Assembly: GCF_020622065.1 (NCBI RefSeq)
Contig: NZ_JAHRYQ010000001.1
Coordinates: 1,426,001-1,490,000 of the forward strand
Reading direction: 5' to 3'
DNA length: 64,000 nucleotides
Source of the DNA: Geothrix sp.
GTDB lineage: Bacteria; Acidobacteriota; Holophagae; Holophagales; Holophagaceae
The position numbers and the translations under genes were made by a program. Within the stretch, counting starts at the first letter, position 1. The number at the start of each line of letters is the position of its first letter. This document shows positions 1 through 7,905 of this stretch, one piece after another. The notes below the pieces were generated by a model that had not been told where the DNA came from, did not search any database, and was given only the letters and a program-made list of their open reading frames with translations.

Positions 1-308
1 CGGTTGAAGTAGGGCGTGCCCTGGAAGGTGTCGCCGGCGTCCAGGAGCAGCACGGCCCCCAGCTGCTGGCGCAGCTGCCGCACCAGGGTGGCCCGGCGGG
101 CCATGCCGCCCTTGCCGCTGATGGCGCCGTTGCCCGGCCCGAAGGGCTCGATGCGGGAGTGGGTGTCGTTGGTGTGCAGGAGGGTGACGCGGCCGGCGGC
201 GGCCGCCTCGGTACCCCCCATCACAGCCCCCATTGAGGCCCGCAGGGGGGATACCTGGGAGGCGGCAGCGGCGGCGCCAAGGGAGACGAGGAAATCGCGG
301 CGATCCAT
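1..308 (-). CDS. 5'-nucleotidase/metallophosphatase N-terminal domain (partial, runs off the window start)
   Basis: Only the first 102 residues are inside the window. The ATG at 308 begins with an RRDFL stretch and an Ala-rich segment, resembling a Tat-type signal, so export to the periplasm is inferred. It is followed by the calcineurin-like phosphoesterase start TLLHTNDTHSRIEPF and then GDTFQGTPYFN, the metal-binding D-x-H and GD motifs of the UshA/5'-nucleotidase family. The family hydrolyses nucleotides or related phosphate esters with two divalent metals. The gene lies 8 bp downstream of a separate gene encoding the matching C-terminal domain, so the two usual halves of one enzyme are split and in reversed order. 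Substrate cannot be told from the fragment. Confidence 0.85.
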   Translation of the reverse strand, partial: MDRRDFLVSLGAAAAASQVSPLRASMGAVMGGTEAAAAGRVTLLHTNDTHSRIEPFGPGNGAISGKGGMARRATLVRQLRQQLGAVLLLDAGDTFQGTPYFN

Positions 309-316
309 GCGGGCCC

Positions 317-1123
317 CTACAGCTTCAGCTTCTTGTCGCGGATGGCTTCCTGGATTGGAACTGGAATCCCATAGCGCCCCGGGGGTGGGGAAACCAGGTC
401 CTTCTTCGCCTTGCCCAGGGCCGCACATTCATCGAGCAGCATCTGCCTGAGCGTGACACCCGTGGTGAAGGGCTTGCGCCCCTTCTTCAGTGTGGGGATG
501 GAATCGCCGCCACCGTAGAGGTAGTCCGTCGTGGCCACCTTGATTGTGGCTTCCGGATCGATGGGGCTGCCGTCCTCCCAAGTGACGGTGAGGACAGCCT
601 GCTCAGGGGGGCCTTCGATCTTCGCCTTCACGCCGGAACAGGGCTCACCGCCTCGGCGGAGCAGGCCTTCCTTCACGACCTGGATCACCTCGGCGCCCGT
701 GAGCTCGATCACCACCATCTCGTTCTCGAAGGGCATCAGCTCGAAGATGTCGCCCACCTTGAGCTGTCCCGGTCGCAGGTTGGCCCGCAAGCCTCCGGCA
801 TTGGTGATGGCAAACGGGACTGGCATGCCCACGAGGGGTTGGGCGGCTCGGCGCATGACATCCGAAACCCAATAGCCCAGCAGGTTCTCCTCGCCCCGGC
901 GCCCACGGAAGAGCCCCTGGGGCGCCTCCACCAGCGGCAGACCGAAGCTGGCCTTGATCTCCGCCGCCAAAGGGGCGATGACCTTCTGGATGTCCGCATC
1001 CTCCGGAATGGCCTCCGTAATGGGGATGACCTCGGTCTTCACGCTGGGGGGCTGCGCCGCCAGCGGAAGGGAAAACAGGGAAAAGACGAGGAGGGCACGA
1101 CCTGGATTAGGCTTCACGGGCAT
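317..1123 (-). CDS. 5'-nucleotidase C-terminal-domain protein, secreted
   Basis: The 268-aa protein opens with a basic, hydrophobic signal peptide ending near LAAQP. The rest matches the 5'-nucleotidase C-terminal (substrate-binding) domain: LLGYWVSDVMR, AITNAGGLRANLRPGQLKVGDIFELMPFENEMVVIELTG and the YLYGGGDSIP segment near the C-terminus. That domain supplies the nucleotide-stacking residues in UshA-like enzymes but has no catalytic metals of its own. The metallophosphatase half is the next gene downstream, 8 bp away. The two products probably act together in the periplasm; this is inference from gene order. The first bases overlap the upstream membrane-protein gene by 17 bp, so the three genes look like one operon. 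Confidence 0.85.
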   Translation of the reverse strand: MPVKPNPGRALLVFSLFSLPLAAQPPSVKTEVIPITEAIPEDADIQKVIAPLAAEIKASFGLPLVEAPQGLFRGRRGEENLLGYWVSDVMRRAAQPLVGMPVPFAITNAGGLRANLRPGQLKVGDIFELMPFENEMVVIELTGAEVIQVVKEGLLRRGGEPCSGVKAKIEGPPEQAVLTVTWEDGSPIDPEATIKVATTDYLYGGGDSIPTLKKGRKPFTTGVTLRQMLLDECAALGKAKKDLVSPPPGRYGIPVPIQEAIRDKKLKL

Positions 1124-2030
1124 CTTCCTTCAAGGCCGCCAGGGCGTCCCGCACGGCGGCATCGTGGATCCAGAATCGGGCGGCGGCGCGGAGGAACCAG
1201 CCCATCAGCCAGCCGTTGATCAGGGTGGCGGCCAGCTGCAGCAGCAGGAACAGCCAGACCCTGAAGGTGGTGCCGCCCCCCAGCCGCCAGGCCAGCAACA
1301 GCACCAGGAAGGGGAGCAGGGCACGCAAGGCGGCTCCGCCGAGATTCACCAGCCCCCACTGGATCGGGTGCATCCAGAGCCGCAGAAAGCAGTCCGCCAG
1401 GTGCGCCCAGTAGCCCCGAGAGAGTCCCGCCGCGCGCCCCAGCCGGCAGAACCACCACTGGAGGTTCAGGGCCGCGACGGTCGCCATCACCACCAGCGGA
1501 CGCCCAAAAAAGGCCATCCAGCCGAGCCCGTCGATGCCCAGGCTTCCGGCCCAGGCCAGGGCCGAATAGGCCGCCCAGCCCACCAGGCCCACCGGCAGGA
1601 GGCCGATCAGGAGGGTGTCCAGTGCGCCCAGCAGCCAGGGGCCCAGCCGGGCCTTCTGTCCGCCCGCTTCCGCCTGCAGGCGCCAACCATACCAGAGCAC
1701 GATCACCAGGCCAAGGCCCAGCAGGTGGACCGTCGGCGAGTTGGCCAGGCGATGTTGAAGGCCGCCGTTCACCCACAGTTCCCAGATGTCGCGCGCACTG
1801 ATTCCTTCGCCCCAGTGGCTGGGCAGGGCGCTCCAGCCAGCGGCCCGGCGGAGGTGGCCCGCCCAGCCCAGGGAGGGCCCCAGCAGGACCAGCACCCAGC
1901 CCGCCATCAGGCCCCAGCCCCATCGGCCGAAACCGCCGGGCAGAGCAGGGGCGAAGAAGGACCACGGCGCCCGAGGCGACAGGGTCTCCTCGGTGTGGAT
2001 GGTGGTGGGGCGTTCTTCCTCGAAGCTCAT
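1107..2030 (-). CDS. integral membrane protein of unknown function
   Basis: I do not recognise the family. The 307-aa product starts at ATG 2030 (MSFEEERPTT) and contains about six hydrophobic stretches: near residues 30-55, 85-105, 130-160, 175-200, 235-255 and 260-285. The short basic loops between them are typical of an inner-membrane protein. The topology loosely resembles YIP1-like proteins, but no signature motif was seen. The 3' end overlaps the secreted nucleotidase-domain gene by 17 bp, so co-transcription is likely. Its start lies 71 bp from the divergent trp leader peptide, so the two promoters must share that short region. Confidence 0.6.
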   Translation of the reverse strand: MSFEEERPTTIHTEETLSPRAPWSFFAPALPGGFGRWGWGLMAGWVLVLLGPSLGWAGHLRRAAGWSALPSHWGEGISARDIWELWVNGGLQHRLANSPTVHLLGLGLVIVLWYGWRLQAEAGGQKARLGPWLLGALDTLLIGLLPVGLVGWAAYSALAWAGSLGIDGLGWMAFFGRPLVVMATVAALNLQWWFCRLGRAAGLSRGYWAHLADCFLRLWMHPIQWGLVNLGGAALRALLPFLVLLLAWRLGGGTTFRVWLFLLLQLAATLINGWLMGWFLRAAARFWIHDAAVRDALAALKEDAREA

Positions 2031-2064
2031 GGCCGTCCGCAAACAATCCTTCATCAAACCACAC

Positions 2065-2094
2065 TTGACAGGGCCGGGGCCCTTGGGGTTTCAT
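2065..2094 (+). promoter_or_regulatory. candidate trp operon promoter
   Basis: TTGACA at 2065-2070 is a perfect -35 hexamer in an otherwise GC-rich stretch. The best -10 candidate, TTTCAT at 2089-2094, is 18 bp further on and matches the consensus at four of six positions. Transcription from it would start almost at the leader-peptide ATG at 2102, which would make that message close to leaderless. The -35 is convincing and the -10 is weak. Confidence 0.4.
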
Positions 2095-2101
2095 CGCTTC
2101 C

Positions 2102-2194
2102 ATGCTGTCGTCCTTCCCCTCCCTGCACCGGGGCCTCCTTTTCGGGGCCTATTGGTGGCGCGTGGGTTCGGACGGCTCCCTTGGCGAGGCCTGA
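2102..2194 (+). CDS. trpL: trp operon leader peptide with tandem Trp codons
   Basis: This 30-codon reading frame starts at ATG 2102 and ends at TGA 2192-2194. Codons 18 and 19 (2153-2158) are TGG TGG, within the segment GAYWWRVG. Tryptophan is rare, and a short frame with two adjacent Trp codons directly before a terminator hairpin and trpE is the classic layout of a trp attenuation leader. A stalled ribosome at these codons would report charged tRNA-Trp supply. No Shine-Dalgarno sequence is visible upstream, so the exact start is uncertain or the message is leaderless. It is too short to be scored on coding statistics; the call rests on the Trp pair and its context. Confidence 0.7.
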   Translation: MLSSFPSLHRGLLFGAYWWRVGSDGSLGEA

Positions 2195-2246
2195 CGGCCG
2201 CTGCCACCCCGGACCTTCCGAGCCCGACCCCATGGTCGGGCTTTTT
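2164..2246 (+). promoter_or_regulatory. trp attenuator: antiterminator/terminator pair
   Basis: The terminator is a perfect 9-bp stem, AGCCCGACC (2221-2229) and GGTCGGGCT (2234-2242), with a 4-nt loop followed by a T run at 2242-2246. The alternative helix pairs GGGTTCGGA (2164-2172), just after the two Trp codons, with TCCGAGCCC (2217-2225), allowing one G-U pair. That second helix consumes the 5' arm of the terminator, so the two structures exclude each other. The pairing was found by eye and was not energy-scored. A ribosome stalled at the Trp codons could partly cover the 2164-2172 arm, so details of the switch are uncertain. Confidence 0.65.
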
Positions 2247-2251
2247 CGCAT

Positions 2252-3649
2252 TTGGATGACCCCGTGCACCTGATCCGCCATCCCTTTCCCGCCGACCTGC
2301 TGACGCCCCTGGCCGCCTACCTGGCCCTGCGCCCGGCTGGAGCCAGCCTCCTGCTGGAGTCCTGTGATCAGGGCGAACGGGTGGGCCGCCACAGTTTCGT
2401 GCTGCTGGAAGGCCCGGCGGAATGCCGCCTGGCGCCTCCCGCCCGGGGCTGGATCGAGGCCCTGCGGGGGCTGGCTGGAGCCCCGCCGTCAGGAGCCATC
2501 CACGATCCGGTCGCCGAACTCCCCACGCTCCGGGAACCCCTGCCCATCGGTGTCGGATGTGCGGGCTATCTGGGTTTCGAGGCCATGGGCGCCCAGGAGC
2601 CGACCCTTCCGCTGCCCGCCCGGAACGGGCTGGGCCTGCCGGGCCTCTGGGTGAAGCGCTTCGACGCGGCCCTGGTCTTCGACCACTTGCACCAGGTGGC
2701 CGAGCTGCAGACCGTGGATGCCGATGTCGAAGCCGGTTTCCGGCGTCTGCGGGAGCTGCGGGCCCGGCTGCTGGCGGGCGTGCGCGATCCGGGGCCGGGC
2801 ACCTCCCATCCGAGGGCCCAGGCCCTGATGGCCCGCGAGGCCTACGAGGGTGCGGTGATCCGGGCGCAGGAGCGCATTCTCGATGGCGACATCTACCAGC
2901 TGGTGCCCAGCCAGCGCTTCCGCGTCGAGGACCCGCCACCCCCCCTCGAGGCCTACCGCCGCCTGCGCCGGTTGAATCCGAGCCCCTATGGGTTCCTGCT
3001 CGAATGGGGGGATTTCGCCCTGGTGGGCGCTTCTCCGGAGATGCTGGTGCGGGTGCAGGATGGCGAGGCCGAGACCCTGCCCATCGCTGGCACGGTGCCC
3101 AGGGGCGCGAACGCCGAGGAGGACACCTCCCGTTTCGAGGCCCTGAAGCGGGATCCGAAGGAGCTGGCCGAGCACCAGATGCTGGTGGACCTGGCCCGCA
3201 ACGACCTGGGCCGCGTGGCCGTGCCCGGCGGGGTCCGGGTGGAGAAACCCCTGGCCCTCCAGCGCACCAGCCATGTCCTGCACCTCACCACCACGGTGAA
3301 GGCGAAGCTGCGGGCGGGCGTGGATGCCCTGGATGTGCTGGCGGCGGCATTCCCCGCGGGCACCGTGAGCGGTGCCCCCAAACTCCGGGCCTGCCAGCGC
3401 ATCGCGGAGCTGGAAGGTGAGGTCCGCGGACCCTACGGCGGTGTGCTGCTGCGGCTGGGGACGGACGGCATCCTGGACACGGCCCTCATCCTCCGCACGG
3501 CGGTCTACGCCGGAGGGGCCGCCTACCTGCAGGCCGGGGCCGGCGTGGTGCGGGCTTCGAACCCGGAGTCTGAATACTTTGAAACCCTGCATAAGCTGGG
3601 CGCCGTCGCCCAGGCCCTCGGGGTCCAGCTGCCTGGAGCCTCTCGATGA
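2252..3649 (+). CDS. trpE: anthranilate synthase component I
   Basis: This enzyme converts chorismate plus ammonia (from TrpG) to anthranilate, the first step of tryptophan synthesis. The 465-aa protein has the chorismate-binding core: GDIYQLVPSQRF, PSPYGFLLE, the GASPEMLVR segment, DLARNDLGR and GTVSGAPKLRA, then YGGVLLRLGTDG and AGAGVV near the end. LLES at residues 34-37 is the tryptophan feedback-inhibition motif of TrpE. The start is uncertain: TTG 2252 is the first possible codon, while GTG 2264 has a weak GGA 7-8 bp upstream. Both lie only a few bases past the attenuator T run. It overlaps trpG by four bases (ATGA). Confidence 0.93.
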   Translation: MDDPVHLIRHPFPADLLTPLAAYLALRPAGASLLLESCDQGERVGRHSFVLLEGPAECRLAPPARGWIEALRGLAGAPPSGAIHDPVAELPTLREPLPIGVGCAGYLGFEAMGAQEPTLPLPARNGLGLPGLWVKRFDAALVFDHLHQVAELQTVDADVEAGFRRLRELRARLLAGVRDPGPGTSHPRAQALMAREAYEGAVIRAQERILDGDIYQLVPSQRFRVEDPPPPLEAYRRLRRLNPSPYGFLLEWGDFALVGASPEMLVRVQDGEAETLPIAGTVPRGANAEEDTSRFEALKRDPKELAEHQMLVDLARNDLGRVAVPGGVRVEKPLALQRTSHVLHLTTTVKAKLRAGVDALDVLAAAFPAGTVSGAPKLRACQRIAELEGEVRGPYGGVLLRLGTDGILDTALILRTAVYAGGAAYLQAGAGVVRASNPESEYFETLHKLGAVAQALGVQLPGASR

Positions 3650-4221
3650 TCCTCCTGATTGATGCCCTGGATTCCTTCACCTACAACCTGGTGCAGGCCT
3701 TCGAGACGCTGGGGATGCCGGTGCGCGTGGTGCGGCACGATGCCATCGGCCTCGAGGAGGCCAAGGCCCTCAAGCCCGAAGCCGTGGTGCTGTCGCCGGG
3801 GCCGGGCCATCCCACGGAAAGCCCGGCCCACATGGCCTTGGCGGGCTCGGATTGGGCCATCCCGCTGCTGGGCGTCTGCCTGGGGCATCAGGCCCTGGCG
3901 GCGGCCACGGGGGGCCGGGTCATCCGCGCCCTCGAGCCCCTGCACGGCGAGGCCACCCCCCTGGAACACGAGGGTACCGGCCTCTTCCTGGGGCTGGCGC
4001 CCGGCTTGCCCGTGGGCCGCTACCACAGCCTCATCGCCGAGCCAGCCTCGCTGCCCGCCTGCTGGCGCGTGACGGGCCGCAGCCCCGGCGGCGAAATCAT
4101 GGCCATGGCCCACCGCCAGCTGCCCCGCTGGGGCGTGCAATTCCACCCCGAAAGCATCCTCACGCCGGACGGCCCGGCCATGCTCGCCAACTTCCTCCGG
4201 ATGGCCAAGGAATCCCGATGA
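3646..4221 (+). CDS. trpG: anthranilate synthase component II (glutamine amidotransferase)
   Basis: TrpG hydrolyses glutamine and channels ammonia to TrpE. The 191-aa product is a single class I glutamine amidotransferase domain. The nucleophile is Cys78 in GVCLGHQ, and the His167/Glu169 pair lies in VQFHPES. LSPGPGHP near residue 50 forms the oxyanion region. It starts at ATG 3646 inside the trpE stop codon and ends inside the trpD start, so translation is probably coupled on both sides. In some bacteria one amidotransferase also serves PabA for folate synthesis. A PabC-like gene is present at 57024 but no pabA was seen in this window, so dual use is possible but unproven. Confidence 0.93.
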   Translation: MILLIDALDSFTYNLVQAFETLGMPVRVVRHDAIGLEEAKALKPEAVVLSPGPGHPTESPAHMALAGSDWAIPLLGVCLGHQALAAATGGRVIRALEPLHGEATPLEHEGTGLFLGLAPGLPVGRYHSLIAEPASLPACWRVTGRSPGGEIMAMAHRQLPRWGVQFHPESILTPDGPAMLANFLRMAKESR

Positions 4222-5276
4222 CTCTGCTCACCACCCACAATCCCATCCGCCCGTTGCCCGAGGCCACGGCCTCGGAGCTCATGCGCATCTTCATCGACCA
4301 GGACACGGACGCCCTGCTGGTGGGGGCCTGTCTGGCCCTGCTGGCCCAGCGGGTGCCCGAGGCCCACGAGCTGGCGGCCTTCGCCGGGGCCCTCTCCGAA
4401 GTGGCCGTCCCGTTCCCGGCCCTGCCCGAAGGCGCCCTCGACACCTGCGGCACGGGCGGCGACGGGGCCTCCACCGCCAACCTCAGCACCCTGGCAGCGC
4501 TGCTGCTGGCGCACCTTGGGGTCCCCATCGTCAAGCACGGCAACCGCGCCGCCACCAGCGTCTGCGGCAGCGCCGACCTGCTGGAGGCCCTGGGCTACGA
4601 CCTGGCCCGGGCCAGCGCCGACCTGTCGCAGGACCTGCAGGCCCACAGCTTCGCCTTCCTGTTCGCCCCGGCCTACCACCCCCTGCTCGGTCGCCTGCGG
4701 GAGATCCGCCGCCGCCTGGGGATCCCTACCATCTTCAACCTGCTGGGCCCGCTGCTGAATCCGGCGAACCCGCCCCTGCAGCTGCTGGGCGTGGCCCGCG
4801 AAGACCTGCTGGCCCCCATGGCCGGGGCCCTGGCGCGGCGGCCGACCCTGCGGCGGGCTTTCGTGATCCACGGCAAGGATGCCGAGGGGAGGGGGCTGGA
4901 TGAAGCCTCCATCGAAGGGCCCACCACGGTCCAGTCCGTGGCGGACGGGCGGGTCGAGGCCCTCCAGGTGCTGGTGCCCCGGGAACTGGGCATCGGCCAG
5001 CCGCCACGGCATGCCCTGCGCGTCGCGGATCGGGCCGAAGCCCTCGCCGTGGCCCGGGGCATCTTCGGCGGGGCGGGGCACGCGGATTTCCGCCCTGCGG
5101 TGGCGGATGCGGTGGCCCTGCAGGCGGGGCTCGGCCTGCTCCTCCATCGGAACCGGGGGCTCGACGACCTGCCTCGGGCCTTCCAGGAAACCCGGGCCGC
5201 CCTGGACCGAGGATTCGCGCTGCCATTCCCCGCGCCGGGTCCCGCCTCGGACTCTGCCGCAGGGGGGCAGCCATGA
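4218..5276 (+). CDS. trpD: anthranilate phosphoribosyltransferase
   Basis: The enzyme joins anthranilate to PRPP to give phosphoribosylanthranilate. The 352-aa protein has the family signature DTCGTGGDG at residues 75-83, which binds PRPP, followed by VKHGNRAATSVCGSADLLEALG, which binds anthranilate and PRPP. FNLLGPLLNPA is also present. The ATG at 4218 overlaps the trpG stop (ATGA). The open frame extends further upstream inside trpG, but that extension has no TrpD similarity and was discarded. Length is normal for a stand-alone TrpD. Confidence 0.93.
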   Translation: MTLLTTHNPIRPLPEATASELMRIFIDQDTDALLVGACLALLAQRVPEAHELAAFAGALSEVAVPFPALPEGALDTCGTGGDGASTANLSTLAALLLAHLGVPIVKHGNRAATSVCGSADLLEALGYDLARASADLSQDLQAHSFAFLFAPAYHPLLGRLREIRRRLGIPTIFNLLGPLLNPANPPLQLLGVAREDLLAPMAGALARRPTLRRAFVIHGKDAEGRGLDEASIEGPTTVQSVADGRVEALQVLVPRELGIGQPPRHALRVADRAEALAVARGIFGGAGHADFRPAVADAVALQAGLGLLLHRNRGLDDLPRAFQETRAALDRGFALPFPAPGPASDSAAGGQP

Positions 5277-6106
5277 GCCGTCTTCCCGATCCCGCCCTCC
5301 TGGTGGGCGAAACAGGCCTTTCCTCCCGATCCCACCTCCAGCGGGTGCTGGTCGCGGAGCTCGCGCGGGTCGGCCGACTCGCCACGCCCTCTCCCGCCCG
5401 CCCCCGGCGCGCCGGAGGCGGCCCCTTCGAAGCCGCCCTGCGGCGCGACGAGGCGGGGAAGGGCGGCGCGGTCATCGCCGAATACAAGCAGGCTTCGCCC
5501 TCCCTCGGTCCCTTCGCAGCCGGCACGCCGCTGCTGCCCCAGCTCCGGGCCTATCTCGAGGGCGGCACCGCGGCCTTCTCCATCCTTGCGGAACCCTTTC
5601 TCTTCCGGGGCGACGCCGACCACATCCGCCTCGCGGCCGAACTCGACCGGCCCCGGCTCTACAAGGGTTTCGTCATCGCCGAGGCCCAACTGGCCGAGGC
5701 GGAGGCCTGCGGCGCTGAGGCCGTGCTGCTCATTGCCCGCGTGCTCAAGGGCCACACGGCCGCCTTCGCGGAGGCGGCGCGCGACCGCGGCCTGGAGCCC
5801 CTGGTGGAGCTGCACGACCTCACCGAAGTGCCCTTCGCCCAGGAGGCCCAGGCCCGCCTGGTGGGCATCAATGCCCGGGACCTCTCGACCTTCAACCTCG
5901 GCGTGCCCACGGCCGAGCCTCTGCGCCGGGTCTTCCCGGAGGCGGTGCTGATCCGCGAATCAGGGCTCGCCACACCGGAGGACGCACGCGCCGCCCTGCG
6001 GGCCGGCTTCGACGCGGTGCTCATCGGCGAGGCGCTCATGCGGAGCCCGGATCCAAAAGGGTTCCTGGAGCGGGTCTTCGCGGATCTCCGGCAGGAGGCC
6101 CGATGA
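5273..6106 (+). CDS. trpC: indole-3-glycerol phosphate synthase
   Basis: This (beta/alpha)8-barrel enzyme closes the indole ring from carboxyphenylaminodeoxyribulose phosphate. In the 277-aa product the catalytic lysine sits in AEYKQASPSLG, a variant of the usual AEIKKASPS. Other expected segments are LLIARVL, LVELHDLTEV, VGINARDLSTF and the final phosphate-binding RESGLATPEDARAALRAG followed by DAVLIGEALM. It is a separate gene, not fused to trpF as in enteric bacteria. It overlaps trpD and trpF by four bases each. Confidence 0.93.
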   Translation: MSRLPDPALLVGETGLSSRSHLQRVLVAELARVGRLATPSPARPRRAGGGPFEAALRRDEAGKGGAVIAEYKQASPSLGPFAAGTPLLPQLRAYLEGGTAAFSILAEPFLFRGDADHIRLAAELDRPRLYKGFVIAEAQLAEAEACGAEAVLLIARVLKGHTAAFAEAARDRGLEPLVELHDLTEVPFAQEAQARLVGINARDLSTFNLGVPTAEPLRRVFPEAVLIRESGLATPEDARAALRAGFDAVLIGEALMRSPDPKGFLERVFADLRQEAR

Positions 6107-6723
6107 GCCTCCTCGCCAAGGTCTGCGGCCTCACCACGGTCGAGGATGCAGCCTTCGCCGCCAACCAGGGCGCCGACCTGCTGGGGTTTGTGGCGCATCC
6201 TCCCAGCCCGCGTCACTGTGCGGACCTCACTGTGGCAGAGGCCCATCTGGATCGTGCGGTGCTCGTGGCCGTGGCAGAGCGCGCCGAAGACCTGCTCGAG
6301 GTGGCACGGCGCCATGGGTTTCGTCGCGTGCAGCCCTACCTGCCGACCGCAGAACGGGGGCGCGGCGTGGCCCTGCTGCGGGAGGCCGGGCTCTTCGTCC
6401 TGCTGCCCTGGCCCGATGAACCCGGCCAGACGGCCCTTCCCGCGGACCTCTACCTCTGGGAGTCCAGTCCCGCGCAAACCGGCGTGGTCGGGGGCTCGGG
6501 CCAGGGCCACGGCATGGCCTTCCCGCCGCCAGGCCCCTTCCTGCTCGCCGGCGGGCTGGACGCGGCCTCCCTGGCCACCCGCGCCGCGCCTCTGCCGCCC
6601 TCCGTCCGCCCCCAGTTGCAGGGCTTCGATGCGGCCAGCCGGCTGGAGTCCGCCCCGGGTCGCAAGGACGCCGCGAAAATCGGCGCATTCATCACCGCCG
6701 CCCACCATCTGGAGCACCCATGA
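6103..6723 (+). CDS. trpF: phosphoribosylanthranilate isomerase
   Basis: TrpF isomerises phosphoribosylanthranilate to the enol form used by TrpC. The 206-aa barrel carries the catalytic cysteine in KVCGLTTVEDA and the LLGFVAHPPSPRH segment, which corresponds to the GFVFxxxSPR motif. The C-terminal region LLAGGLD and GFDAASRLESAPGRKD contains the general acid aspartate and phosphate site. The sequence is more diverged than its neighbours, as is usual for this family. Start and stop overlap trpC and trpB by ATGA junctions. Confidence 0.9.
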   Translation: MSLLAKVCGLTTVEDAAFAANQGADLLGFVAHPPSPRHCADLTVAEAHLDRAVLVAVAERAEDLLEVARRHGFRRVQPYLPTAERGRGVALLREAGLFVLLPWPDEPGQTALPADLYLWESSPAQTGVVGGSGQGHGMAFPPPGPFLLAGGLDAASLATRAAPLPPSVRPQLQGFDAASRLESAPGRKDAAKIGAFITAAHHLEHP

Positions 6724-7904
6724 CCACCGGATTCGAACTCCCCACGCGGTTCGGGACACAGGCTCTCGGCGGCTGCTACGCCCCGGAAACCCTCATGCAG
6801 CCGCTGCTCGACCTGGAGGCGGCCTTCCTGGGGGCCTCCGGCGATCCCGCCTTCCTCGCAGAGCTAAAGACGGAGCTGCGCCACTTCGTGGGCCGGCCCA
6901 CGCCGCTCACGGCCGCACCTCGTCTGGCCGGGAAGCTGGGCCTGAAGGCGCTCTTCCTCAAGCGCGAGGACCTCACCCACACGGGCGCCCACAAGATCAA
7001 CAACGCTCTGGCCCAGGCCCTCCTGGCGCGCCGCATGGGCAAGACGGAGATCATCGCGGAAACCGGCGCGGGTCAGCACGGTGTGGCCACCGCAGCGGCC
7101 TGCGCCCGGTTGGGGTTGTCCTGCACCGTCTACATGGGCGTCACGGACATGGCCCGCCAGGCGCCGAATGTGGCGCGGATGCGGCTCTTCGGCACCCAGG
7201 TCGTGCCCGTGGAAGCCGGGCAGGGCACGCTCAAGGAGGCCGTGAACGAGGCCCTGCGGGCCTGGGCCGGTCGCTGCGATCGCGCCCACTACATCCTCGG
7301 CTCCGCCCTGGGACCCCACCCGTTCCCAACGCTGGTGCGCAGCTTCCAGACGGTGATTGGCGAGGAAGCCCGGGCGCAGGTGCTGGAGCAATCCGGACAT
7401 TTGCCCGAGGTCGTCCTCGCCTGCGCCGGTGGCGGCAGCAACGGCCTGGGCTTGCTGGTGCCCTTCCTGGGCGACGGCTTGCGCCGGGTGGCCGTCGAGG
7501 CTGGGGGTCATGGTCCGGCGCTGGGTGAACACGCGGCCCGGCTCGACGGAGGCCGCATGGGCGTCCTGCATGGCTGCAAGACCCTGCTGCTCCAGGACGA
7601 ACACGGCCACACGGCGGAGACCGCCAGCATCAGCGCCGGGCTGGACTACCCGGCGCTGGGTCCCGAACTCGCGGCCCTGGCGCTGGATGGCCAAGTGGAA
7701 GTGCGCCGCGCCTCCGATGATGAAGCCCTGGCCGGGGCGCGCCTGCTCTGCGAAAGCGAGGGCATCCTGCCGGCCCTGGAGAGCAGCCACGCCCTGGCCC
7801 TGCTGCCCACCCTCGCCGTCGAAGGTGTCGCCACCATCCTGCTGGGCCTCAGCGGCCGGGGCGACAAGGACCTGTCCACCTACCAGTCGCGTCTGGGGAT
7901 CTGA
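6720..7904 (+). CDS. trpB: tryptophan synthase beta chain
   Basis: TrpB is the PLP-dependent subunit that condenses indole with serine. The 394-aa protein has the PLP lysine in HTGAHKINNALAQ, the ETGAGQHGVATA substrate loop, the phosphate-binding GGGSNGLG loop and the C-terminal LSGRGDKDLSTY. All residues expected of a canonical TrpB1 are visible. It begins in an ATGA overlap with trpF and is separated from trpA by a single base. It forms an alpha2beta2 complex with the next gene product. Confidence 0.95.
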   Translation: MTTGFELPTRFGTQALGGCYAPETLMQPLLDLEAAFLGASGDPAFLAELKTELRHFVGRPTPLTAAPRLAGKLGLKALFLKREDLTHTGAHKINNALAQALLARRMGKTEIIAETGAGQHGVATAAACARLGLSCTVYMGVTDMARQAPNVARMRLFGTQVVPVEAGQGTLKEAVNEALRAWAGRCDRAHYILGSALGPHPFPTLVRSFQTVIGEEARAQVLEQSGHLPEVVLACAGGGSNGLGLLVPFLGDGLRRVAVEAGGHGPALGEHAARLDGGRMGVLHGCKTLLLQDEHGHTAETASISAGLDYPALGPELAALALDGQVEVRRASDDEALAGARLLCESEGILPALESSHALALLPTLAVEGVATILLGLSGRGDKDLSTYQSRLGI

Positions 7905-7905
7905 G

